A DNA stretch of 20,352 nt. It comes from Pigoraptor chileana. Taxonomy: Eukaryota; Opisthokonta; Filasterea. Below, one piece after another: positions 1 to 9,400 of this stretch. The stretch covers positions 1 through 20,352 of the forward strand of contig CALSCR010002606.1 in NCBI GenBank assembly GCA_943704495.1, in the 5' to 3' direction. Positions within the stretch are counted from its first letter, which is position 1. Every line of letters begins with the position of its first letter. Made by a program: the position numbers and the translations under genes. Below the pieces are notes generated by a model that worked only from the letters and a program-made list of their open reading frames with translations, searched no databases and had not been told where the DNA came from.

Positions 1-57
<57 letters not shown>

Positions 58-73
58 CACCGCGCTCACACAC
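1..73 (-). repeat. (CA)n microsatellite forming the 5' end of protease intron 7
   Basis: Positions 1-54 are almost pure CA. Positions 55-73 are a degenerate continuation. On the minus strand the exon ending at 74 reads GAC GAG and is followed directly by GTGTGTGAGCGCG and then the long TG tract, so the splice donor lies at the edge of the microsatellite. The intron runs off the left edge. Confidence 0.85.
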
Positions 74-3000
74 CTCGTCTATGAGGCGCCATATCCGCTT
101 CTTCTCCTTGTGAGACGATTCCGTCGGCTTCCTCTGGTAAAACAGAACATACGCCTCCACTTCGGCAACGTAGCTCTCGTCGACCTGTCTCAAATAGAAG
201 AGGGAAATCACCCAAACATAATTAAAGAAAATTCGAACTTGACACATTGCAATTTGACATACATGACATCGGCACACACATAAATACAACACTCGCCTCT
301 GTTACGACATACGCACAAATACAGCACTCGCCTCTGTTACGACACACACGCACAAATACAACACGCCTCTGCTACGACACACACACACACAAACACACGA
401 ATATAACACTCGCCTCTGTCACGTGGCCATCGTCAAACTCATGCCACTTATTGTCGACACAGTTTTTTGCGTAACACACATAGTGTCCCCCTGCGATGTG
501 ATGTGTGGTAAGTGTTTTTCGTTTCGATAAAACACTAAAATGTGAGTTCACGTGTAACAGGGCAGAATGGAAAAGATAAAACCACACAAGAGTTTGGGAT
601 GTGGCCAACCCATATACCCATACGCTAGCCCTGACCCTCTACCACACAGGCGGAAGCAACATATCAATTGCATATGCCATCCCTCTTCTCGCTCTGCTCC
701 CACTCAACGCACACAGACACACACAACACGTGTACATACACCGTCACCAGCACAAAATCGGACAAAAGAATCAACACATGCACTCAGGTAGTCACCTCCG
801 ATGCCGCCCCTGTGGTTGATAATCGCCACGAGGTCGTAGTTTGTGCCACGCTGCATTGCCTTTGGCCGCGGAAACGAGTAGAAGGAATTGCCTGAAATGT
901 GTATGGAGAATTACAAAGTGCGCACATTTCTTCAAGTAAGATACAAAAAAATCAATTACAAATTTTGGCCAAATTACGCAAAGTTACGTCGGTTTTTGTC
1001 CAACAGTTGTATGAATTTGCGAAAACTCATCATCATAATTTGTCCCAATAAAATTGAGAAGAGGAGGAAAGCATAATAGTTGCATAAATAAAAACAGGCA
1101 CAATAAATAATAATATAAAAAACACAACACAAAACACCGCAACGCCCCATAGAACAAGAAGAATATGTGGCATTCAAGTCAGTGCCTTAGGCGCTATGCC
1201 CATGGACTCCACTAGAACAAGAAGAATAAAATATCAACCAAAACAAACCTTTGCCCTCGGCAGTGCATCCGCTTTCTGATGATGACGCATCGGGATCTCG
1301 CGCGTTGTTGTCTGCAGACGCGCGCCTGTCAGAGTGTTTACCCGAGTGCCCATTGCTGGTGTGGGAGTGGGCGTGGGCGTGGGCGTTGGCATCGGCGTGC
1401 GGCATCACAAATGGCGCCATGTCAAAGTTCCGCAGTGGGAAGGCCACTTTGTGCGAAATCTTTGAGGAGAAGTAAGAATCGTATCGAAAGCGCTTGATGT
1501 GCACGCAAAGGATCTGTGTGTTCGAAGAGTTTGAGTATGTGTAGCGAGTGTGAGTTTGTGTGCATGTGTGAACGTGTTTGTAAATGCAGAAGACAAAAGA
1601 GTGTGGATCAGAGAAATGTAGCACTCACATCCATTGCTCATTAACGCAATAAACAGTTCAAGAATAAGAAAAACAGTTGGTGACGTCGTCACCGCAACAA
1701 CAGATAGACCATCAAAACTCAGAATTCCAAGCGCATTGACTCAAAGAACAAGAAAAGGGACGGCGAAAAAAAATAGATGCACGATTCAAGCAGGTGTCGT
1801 AGGCATGGACTCCACGGAGAAGAAATTGGAAAAAAAACCAATAAAAAAACCTAAACCCAGCGACAGCGCACCTCAGGAAGCGAAAGTATTCTGAAGCGCT
1901 TGGAGCTGTCCGTGTGCGTCTTGCAGTGCTCGCAGCGGTATCGGTCGTCGCCCGTGAGTTCTTCCGTCGCAGTAAACGCACCAATGCATTGCTCAAGAGT
2001 GACCGCCTTCCCAGACCCAAATCTGCGATGCGCGGGTTGTGTTTGCATTGCGCGGCAGTGCAAGCGGTGTGAGCATTTGCGCATATGTACTCGACGTAGA
2101 TACGCTTTGTATATCACGCGCAATCAAAATGCAGAGACAGAGCAATCAAAAGTGCATATAATGAGTGCACATTACAAAGCGCCGATAAAAAAAATGACGT
2201 CCGATAGATAAGAATATGTGCAGATAATAATACGTGCACGCACCCGAGCCAGTTGCCAAAGTAACCGAACAGGCCGGAATTTCCCTTCTGCTTCTTCGCA
2301 GTCGCGTCTCCCGCCTGCCGTCCCCCGGATGTGTGGTCACGTGCCAGCGCATCCGTCGAGCCAGAGTCACCGCCAGACTGCGAGGATTTGCGCTTACGGG
2401 ACGGAATCGGAACGGAAAGATCAAGAAACGCATCGTCCTTGATTGATGTCTGTGCTCGAAAAAAACAATTGATACCAAGAGATGCATGGATTATTCAAGT
2501 CAGCGTCTTGTGCACTTTAGGCACATAGATTAAGAGGACAATTCCCAAGGGAAAGGAGTGTAGAATACACTCCCTATTGTGTGAAATCGGATGTGAGATT
2601 CAAGTCGAATACCGAGGTATGAATGAGACGCACTTAACTGAGCGTGATAAACGTGCACGCGCACACAGCCATCACAGTGAGCGTCGAATGGAGTGCCCGC
2701 TCACACGCACCGCGTACGCACACACACACACACACACATGCGCGTATACACAAACACAGGCAACGACAAGAGGCACACGCACAAAACAGGCAACCCCATT
2801 TCATTAAGGAGCAGCCACTAAGGAGAGACACGAACCAGACAGACATGTAGGATTCAAGTCAGTGTCATAGGCGCTGTGCCCAATGGACTCCACAAGAAGC
2901 AGATGAGAAGGAGCTAAGGAGTTCAAAAAAAATGAGTGCGCGAGTGCCACCACTTTCAATCCAAAACACCAACCTTTCCGCAATTGAAGCACGTGACCTC

Positions 3001-4182
3001 GCTTCGCAGGACACCTTCAAACACATCCGAAATAATGCTGTGGTACGTTCCCTTATCATCGCCCCGCTGTGTCTGTGGAGATGTCGCATTCCCCTTTCCT
3101 TCTCCCTTCTCTCCCTTCTCTCCCTTCTCGTCGTTAGGACCATTCGGGCATCCCTCGCGGTTCGCCGCAAACAGCTCTGGTCTAATCGCAGTCTGCTTGA
3201 GTCCCTCTCCAATCTTGTCGAGCACAAATCGGAGAAATTCCTGCGAATCCTGCTGTCCGTACCCACGAAACACGGGCGAGAGTGTCCGCACTTCCCGAAC
3301 AACCGCAGTTGGAACCGCCGTCTCGAATTTTCCTCCCCATATTGTCGACAGCAGCGAAGAGTAGCTGTCGACCAAGGCGTTACCCGGGGCCACGTGACGA
3401 AGCAGCTGTTGGCAGTCGAGAAAGTACTGCGTAAGGGGGTGGCAGTTTGACAGCGCCTGCAACGCAGCATTCATATAGCACGTGTTCCCGAGGTTTGCGA
3501 GGCCACACACGCCCCGCCGGTTATCACGCGGAGACATGGACGACACCGAAGAAGATGCGACGGATGCATTGTCGTCTGCGTCTTCGCCGTTGGCATTGCC
3601 GGAATCGCCGCCAGCCGCCTTTGTGCCGTCGCCACTGGCAGTAGTGCTGCGTGCGGATCCCACACTGGCGGTCCTCAAGTGTCGGCCGCTGAGCACGGGG
3701 ACGGGCTCGGGGGGACTGCCATCATTCTCATCCTCCACCTCGCAGTCGCACTCGTAACACCACACCACACCGGTTGCAGTGTTGACGCACACGGAATGAA
3801 AGGCAACAGATGGCGAGCGTTCTTTGATGGAATTCTTGCGCTTGAGATCCAGGGTGCCGCCTGGACGCGATTCGTTGTGGTGTGCAAGAAAGTGTCCGTT
3901 CTGATACCGTCCACACCCGCGAAATCCGCACGAAGGCTCTACACACGCCCATACATTCGGGTGCGACACGGCACACTTGGCGCACGAAACATCAGCGGGC
4001 TTCTTGGACTTCAGAGACGACTTGCCCTTTCCGCTTGATTTTTTCGCAGTGCGGTCCCCACCACCGCTGCCCGCGTCCCCCTGATGCAGGGCAAGGCAAA
4101 AGCGCTGTCGCAAGGCATTCACATCCCCGTGTATATGCGGACAGCGCCGACCACCAGCAGTGGGAGATGCAACAGACAGCAT
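74..4182 (-). CDS. Ubiquitin-specific protease (deubiquitinase) with N-terminal ZnF-UBP domain, 3' end outside window
   Basis: Cysteine protease that removes ubiquitin from proteins. Exons, transcription order: 4182-2974, 2449-2244, 2022-1872, 1513-1249, 891-796, 490-423, 184-74. They join in phase 0,2,0,1,1,0 to give 702 residues so far, and the last donor runs off the left edge. The start at 4182 gives the family's N-terminal ZnF-UBP: C14PHIH, C67AKC70, CGFRGCGRYQNGHF at 85-98 and WCYEC at 141-145. The catalytic core follows: Cys box GLANLGNTCYMNAALQAL with C235, QQDSQEFLRFVLDKI from about 310, zinc-ribbon pairs CFNC (398-401) and CEHC (about 502-505), VHIKRFRYD, YDLVAIINHRG, then GHYVCYA with H645 and the FDD motif at 661-663. 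All catalytic residues are present, so it should be active. Low-complexity inserts sit between ZnF and Cys box (Ser/Ala/Gly-rich) and after NFDMAPFVM (Ala-His repeat). Architecture resembles the USP3/16/22/45 group; the exact orthologue is unclear. Confidence 0.93.
273..422 (-). repeat. Tandem repeat (about 37 bp, 4 units) that includes the 5' splice site of protease intron 6
   Basis: Four related units lie about at 273-310, 311-348, 349-390 and 391-422. Each contains a version of ACACTCGCCTCTGTTACGAC on the plus strand. On the minus strand the unit nearest the exon starts at the real donor (GGCCAC then GTGACAGAGGCG). The other units carry GTAGCAGAGG or GTAACAGAGG at the same place, giving extra donor-like sites inside the intron. 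CA/TG runs fill the spacers. Confidence 0.8.
1166..1212 (-). repeat. Short dispersed repeat, copy A (intron 4 of the protease), flanked by 16-bp direct repeats
   Basis: Read on the minus strand this copy runs GTGGAGTCCATGGGC, then GCGCCTAAGG, then CACTGACTTGAAT. The identical 16-mer TAGAACAAGAAGAATA lies on both sides (1150-1165 and 1213-1228), as a target-site duplication would. The 47-bp body is shared with copies at 1783, 2493, 2850, 4877 and 18167. Confidence 0.7.
1783..1815 (-). repeat. Short dispersed repeat, copy B (intron 3 of the protease), internally shortened
   Basis: Minus-strand reading GTGGAGTCCATG, then CCTACGACACC, then TGCTTGAATC. It lacks the central GGCACAGCG segment of the fuller copies. 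Flanks are CTTCTT/CTTGTT-like and only loosely repeated. Confidence 0.6.
2493..2528 (-). repeat. Short dispersed repeat, copy C (intron 1 of the protease), diverged
   Basis: One end is well preserved (plus strand ATTCAAGTCAGCGTC). The rest is diverged, with TGCAC and GGCACATAGA in place of the usual GCGCTGTGCCCATGGA. No clean flanking direct repeat was found, so it is likely an old copy. Confidence 0.45.
2719..2738. repeat. (CA)n microsatellite in protease intron 1
   Basis: About ten CA units within a longer CA-rich stretch (about 2700-2780) in the same intron. Confidence 0.8.
2850..2893 (-). repeat. Short dispersed repeat, copy D (intron 1 of the protease), near consensus
   Basis: Minus-strand reading GTGGAGTCCATTGGGCACAG, then CGCCTATGACACTGACTTGA, then ATCC. 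This is the best match to copies A and F. The 8-mer CTAAGGAG occurs on both sides at 2818-2825 and 2914-2921, but not immediately at the element ends. Intron 1 therefore holds two copies, C and D. Confidence 0.65.
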
Positions 4183-4596
4183 TTGTCGGTGGTTGAAATA
4201 CCTTCCGACGATTAAGAGAGCGCGTGGTTCATCTGGCCACCGCCGTTAACACTACAGTAAGGAGCACCGCCTCCTTCGGGCGCTGACCGTCGTGCCCCGC
4301 CTTTTTGAAACTTCGATGTTCAGAGAGTGATTCCTTACAACATATGTGGTGGTGTGATATCGAGAGGGAGTGTATCAGAGTGTAGCAATGTGGCGAACGG
4401 CTTAGATGGAGAGTGGAACTTTGGCGTGCATGGTATGAAAAAACACAAACGGGCTCGAGTTTTTGGCTGTAGCCGACGGTCTAAACCAATAGTGGGCCGA
4501 TTGAAAGCCACCAACGATACTAGCACAACTTAGAGTTATTCCTCCTCAGACCAAGAAGACTATTCGCAGTTTTACGCTTTCCTCATTGGCTACATA

Positions 4597-4618
4597 CACA
4601 CACACACACACACACACA
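4597..4618. repeat. (CA)n microsatellite
   Basis: About eleven CA units directly upstream of the 4626-4709 foldback. Confidence 0.8.
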
Positions 4619-4625
4619 ACACAGA

Positions 4626-4709
4626 TCGGCTACCGTCGGATTCAGACTGACCGCTGGCGGTAGTCACAAGAGTCGCGGTCAGTCTGTGGAACACGATGGA
4701 CTCAGCCGA
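4626..4709. repeat. Imperfect palindrome with 12-bp perfect inner arms
   Basis: Inner arms CAGACTGACCGC (4643-4654) and GCGGTCAGTCTG (4675-4686) are perfect inverted complements around a 20-nt loop. Outer arms TCGGCT (4626-4631) and AGCCGA (4704-4709) also pair, as do parts of the spacer. It could be a hairpin in DNA or RNA, a dimeric protein site, or the remains of a foldback element. Confidence 0.65.
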
Positions 4710-4864
4710 GAGCTCAAATTGAAAATCGCCGACTATTCGGTTGAAAATCTGGGCTGTGTTCAATTTACTATCTCTGTCGGGATGACGCGGCGTTGATTCA
4801 AGCTCAGATCAATTGCACATCAAGAACGTAAAAGCTTCTTGAAACGCACTGGCAAAGAGAAGCC

Positions 4865-4915
4865 AATAAGATATAGGATCAAGTCAGTGTATTAGTCGAT
4901 GTGCATGGACTTTAC
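4865..4915 (-). repeat. Short dispersed repeat, copy E, flanked by 10-bp direct repeats
   Basis: Minus-strand reading GTAAAGTCCATGCACATCG, then ACTAATACACTGACTTGATC. Identical AAGAGAAGCC lies on both sides (4855-4864 and 4916-4925). This copy is more diverged than A or D but keeps both conserved ends and the flanking duplication. Confidence 0.65.
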
Positions 4916-5196
4916 AAGAGAAGCCTAAACGAAAGATCACAGTCATTTTGTATGAGTTGTGCTTTCATGAACAGTCCGCTGCGATTCAGTCCCAGTCCAT
5001 CCTATCTCAGCAACAAACTAAATACTTCATTGACAAACGCGCTCGCAAGTCTTGGTTGTACATACATTCGAGAATTGCGTGTTATTCGAAAGAGTTCGCC
5101 TGCACACAGGGGTAATACGAGTACTTTGCTTCCACTTCGGCCAAAGATGACCATATTTAGATATTACGGAACAGCTCGTCTGCTGCTCGTCTACTC

Positions 5197-5204
5197 TATA
5201 TAAA
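5197..5204 (+). promoter_or_regulatory. TATA-like box TATATAAA
   Basis: A single clear TATATAAA in the divergent region, about 1.26 kb upstream of the receptor start. It would fit a promoter only if the receptor has a long 5' UTR or an upstream non-coding exon. Chance occurrence is possible. Confidence 0.2.
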
Positions 5205-5441
5205 GCAATATAATGCGGCTTATCCCACAATAGCACGTGGGCGTCCATCCATTCGCCAATATAAGGAGCGTGCGCGCTACTATTCATTGCTGGCTCTTTG
5301 CCAGAGGGTTACTTCGAAAAAACACGTTTTGTTTCTCACTATATCGTTAATCTTCCGTTCGCGGTCGACTCATGATAGAGAGCCTCAACCCTCGGCGCTG
5401 TCCGGCACCTCTTTTGCATCTTTAGTGTTTTTTTAATTTAT

Positions 5442-5507
5442 CAGGAGCTAATGACGATTAGAGCCAATGATGGAGCTAATGATTTAGCTCCTTATGATTA
5501 GCTCCTG
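5442..5507. repeat. Nested palindrome built from GGAGCTAA motifs
   Basis: Outer arms CAGGAGCTAAT (5442-5452) and ATTAGCTCCTG (5497-5507) are perfect complements. Inside them GGAGCTA (5472-5478) and TAGCTCC (5485-5491) form a second hairpin. The motif thus occurs twice in each orientation within 66 bp. Confidence 0.65.
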
Positions 5508-5889
5508 GTTTTATCATGGGTGAGGTTTGGGCATCACATGTCTGAATGCTGCACTTTTATTTCATTATACAATCCTGTCGTATCTGATACGGGGAAAGCG
5601 GCAAAAGCGCATCAATTGTCAGTGCCAGTCCTGTGGTCCACGCGTCGTGTAACTGAAGGGAGTTGAGGTGGAGTGGTGTGGTTTGTTGCTGAAGTCGCAC
5701 TTATTGTCGAAGATTGCCGAACAGTGAACACTACAAAGAATAAAGAATACAGTGTGCGTACATGCATGCGAACCTGGGGTATTGCATGAGTACGATTGCA
5801 TCTTAAACATTGGGTAGTGCCTCCCAAACTGAAATCACTTCTTTGTAGCAACGTTTAGCGTGGACTATTTGCGAAGGCAGCACAAAGCT

Positions 5890-5903
5890 CTAACCCTAAC
5901 CCT
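5890..5903. repeat. Telomere-like motif CTAACCCTAACCCT
   Basis: Just over two units of CCCTAA (TTAGGG complement). Too short to be a telomere; it may be chance or a scar of repair. Confidence 0.35.
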
Positions 5904-6460
5904 GGTCACCGGCGTGGTCTGCGGTCTGCACTGTGCTCAGTTGGTGTCACGTGCAACTGAAAGTAGACCACCAACACATGGAGCAAACATTACCCGTCCC
6001 GCCCGATGCCCGTGCATCAGGGGCCCTTGGTGTATCCCTGTCATGCACCCCCCCCCTTTTCATTCACCTTAAGGCAGTTTGTGAGCGCGCAGAAGCATTC
6101 AGACCATCCTGTTGTATGGCTCTGCTGCACCTACAGGCTGCAAAAACACAAAAGCAGGTTTTAAAAAGGGCAGGCAGACCCACTGCCAGCACCCGAACAC
6201 ACTGCCGAGTTGCAGCGTCGTTTACCCATCTGTATGGGACTCTACTGACTTCGCTGGCTTTGCTTCGGTGCGCCTCGACGGGGCTGTGATTGCCTTACTC
6301 TCGCGCGGACGAATTTGTTGATCTCTAGCTGGAGCTGCTGAGCGTCGCTGACATGAGAGACGCCCTCCGAAAACAGACGAGTGTGCGCTCACGTGCCCGA
6401 TGGGCGGTCGCATCATCCACTTTGCGGGCGTCACGTGGGCATGGGGCAGCGCGAGCATTT

Positions 6461-9400
6461 ATGAACTTGAACTTTGCCGCGTCTGTGATATTCCTTCTTC
6501 ACGTTATTCCCGTCGCATTGGCCAGTCCATTTTCGTCGACTTTTGAGGGAATTAATGGGGCTGTTTCAAGTGGAGAGACAGATATATTGGTGTCGCTCGC
6601 CGATGGGACCGAAATTGATGCCCTCTCCTCCCCCCAAATTGTAATTCCCAATGGTGTGAGTGTGTCTGTCCGCCCTTTCGATTCATTCTCCACCGTCACC
6701 GTCACGTGCGTAAATACCGTGCCGTCGCCATTTGCGCTAACGCAAAGCGCATCAGCGGACGACCATGAAGCCCTCTTCCTCGTGGAAAGCGGCGGTAATT
6801 TAACGATTTCAAGTGCGACATTTCAGGGGTGCGCCAGTGTGTTTGCACGCGTAAACACGGGTGGGCATCTGCATATTGCACACGGAGCATTCTCTGATAC
6901 TGCTTGTGAGGGCCGCCTGTCTGTGTCTGGCACCGCCACGATCGAGTCCACTTTATTTCTATGTGGCAATTCAACGGAGAGTGACCAAGTCTTTACGAAT
7001 GAACAATGGGGAAAGATCCCGGCTGCCGTCATTGTGCGCGACGGGGGCTCAGTTGACGTCACGCGGTCGTCCGTGGATGGTCGCCCTGCCATCTTTGCGA
7101 CTGATGATGCGAGCGTGCACGTGCATTTTTCGACCCTTTCTTCGTCTCTGGTGGTTGCGAGCGGAAACGCATCTGTAGTGGTCGAAGATACGTTTGTTGG
7201 GTGTGGTGTGCGCACGTCGCTGCGTGTGCTTGGATATGCCTCGGTGACGATTAGCGGTGGCGAAATCCGTCAGCTGCAGTCTGCACTTGCATCATCAGGA
7301 TCCGATTCGAGTGGCAACGCAACAGTGCCGGTGGCGTCGACGACCTGTCACGTGGTGTATGCGACGGATGACTCGCGTGTGGCGCTGCATGACATGTCGA
7401 TGTCATTGATCGACTGCGCCGCCGTGCACGCCGGCGCGCGATCTTTTTTTGGCACTGTTGATGTCGCCCTGTCCACAGTGGAGTCGTCGCCTCTCTTTTC
7501 GTTCGCGGGAGGAGTGCAAGTCGATGTCACAGGCGGGAGTGTCACGACGAATAACGTCGATGCTCTCATGTGTTTTGCGGGAGAGCAGTCTCTCGTCCGC
7601 TTCACGCGCACTTCGCTCTCTGGGCGTTACTTCATGTCTGCGTCCGATTCTGCGATGCTCAGCATGGATGATGTCTTTCTGACGGCGAATCTGTACGTCG
7701 ACGATGACAGGCATGCCGTTGATGTAAGCGGCAATGCGAGCGTGCGTGTGTGGAATTCGTCGTTTGCCGGGACGTACACCTTTCCTGCGTTTCCCCCAGC
7801 CAGTCATCGCCACGTGTTTGGAGTGACCGGACAGGCCCAGCTGACTATTTCGGACAGCCGCTTTGTTGACTTTCCTGGCCTCGTGCACGCTGCCGGAATA
7901 TCTGTCACGCGGATGACACGTGTGACAGTGCGTGGACGAACACTGCCTCCGTATATTTTCGACGAGTTCTTTTGGCGGCCTGCCGATGTAGATAAGGGTG
8001 GCGTTTTTGTTTTGGAAGAAAGCGCATCACTAACGGCGTCTCTGTGTAACTTTGACAGCGTCCCGAGGGCGTTTACGGGTGGAATCGGCTTCATGACTGG
8101 CAATTCCAGGGCGGTCGTGGAGTCCTTGGCAGTCAATGTTTCTGGCAGCGACGGGGCTGTCGGCGGTGGGTTTGCTTTGGAAGGAAGCGCGACGCTCGAC
8201 GTGAGGGCGTCGTCCTTTGAAAACATTTTCACGCTCAGCACGTTTGACAATAAGAATTCGCGCAGCCGTGGAGGTGTGTTTGCGCTCATGGAATCTTCAT
8301 CGCTCACGGTGGACGACGCGACTTTTTCGCACTGTCGCTCTGAGTATGGCGGTATATTATATGCGACTGGAATGGCGACGGCATCAATTAGTAATTTGCG
8401 AGTGTACAACGCGATTGGGAAATCTGTGGGCGGTGTGGTCATGGCGGAGGGTTCTGCGACCGTGTCCCTGACAGACACTGTGTGCACCGAAATATTTACT
8501 GGGGACGAGGGCGGCATTGTGTTTGCCAGTATGGGTGCAAATGTCATTGCTCGTGGCCTGGTGGTGAGTAACGTGACTGCGTATCGGGGCGCCCTCGTGT
8601 CAGCCAGCGATTCAAGCAACGTCGCGCTCTCACAAAGTGTCGTTGCGGATGTCAACTGCAAAGAATATGTGATCACAAACCGCTCGACCTCGGCCATTTA
8701 CTTGTTTCCCGAACGAGACATGCCGGAGCTGCAGGATATTCGCATTGCCGGTGGTGTGATATTTGTGTCAGGAACAGCCGCCGTCACAGTGATGTCATTG
8801 CACGCAAGCTCAATCGTTATGGGAGGGCGAGGTGGTCTGGCTGCCTCCTTCGATACGTCTTCGCTTTCCCTGTCTGACATAACTATTACAAAATCGGAGG
8901 TCAAGCTCGCAGGGGGTGTGTTCTATGCCACCGATTCCTCGCGTCTTGAAGTGGCGCGCGCTAAGGTCTCCCTCGTGCGATCCGGTGGACGCGGCGGTGT
9001 AGCTGCTGCGACGTTCCTTTCCAAAATGACACTTTTACGATTGGAAGTGAGCGATGTCGCCGCCTATGATGGGGGATGTTTCAGCGTGGAGTACGCCGCG
9101 CAATTGTTTGTTGGCGATGAAAGCAGGTGCAACTGCTCGGCATCGCACCGTGGTGGCGCACTCATTGCGGATGGATGGGGCAGTACGGCTACCATAGACC
9201 GTAGCTGGTTTGGAATCTCGTCTGCAGGCACAATTGGGGGGTTTGTGCACGTGACTGAGGCTGCAATTGTGCGCTTGTATGGGGTGCGTGTGGACGCCTC
9301 CAACGCCGAACAAGAAGGTGGATGTGTGGCGACGAGTGGCATGGCCGCCTGCTATTTGAATCGCTCTGTCTTTGCACGATGTACCGCCGGACTTGACGGT

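Larger units (their letters stand above)
4183..6460. promoter_or_regulatory. Divergent intergenic region between protease and receptor genes (promoters expected, not resolved)
   Basis: About 2.3 kb separates the two start codons, so both promoters and 5' UTRs should lie here. Open frames in it are short, lack family resemblance and look non-coding. It holds a CA microsatellite (about 4597-4618), two foldbacks (4626-4709 and 5442-5507), copy E of the dispersed repeat, a TATA-like box (5197-5204), a telomere-like motif (5890-5903) and a run of nine C at 6048-6056. I cannot place transcription starts. Confidence 0.5.

Noticed and set aside
2851-2861. tRNA T-loop/B-box-like GATTCAAGTC in the dispersed repeat, suggesting a tRNA-derived SINE
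   Set aside because: There is no A box, no pairing T-stem partner and no cloverleaf. The match is too short to claim tRNA origin.
5890-5903. Telomere or subtelomere boundary
   Set aside because: Only about two CCCTAA units, with unique gene sequence on both sides.
5860-6321. Open frames of 70-118 codons upstream of the receptor
   Set aside because: They overlap in different frames, show no family resemblance or periodic structure, and sit in a likely 5' UTR.
6353-6460. Upstream in-frame ATG that would lengthen the receptor by 36 residues
   Set aside because: The added residues are Arg/Ala-rich and would bury a clean signal peptide that starts at 6461. I treat 6353-6460 as 5' UTR, though the first ATG cannot be fully excluded.
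8000-8700. Long minus-strand open frames opposite the ectodomain (up to about 300 codons)
   Set aside because: They are shadows of the GC-rich, Ser/Gly-rich plus-strand coding sequence, with no recognisable domain and no splice or start context.
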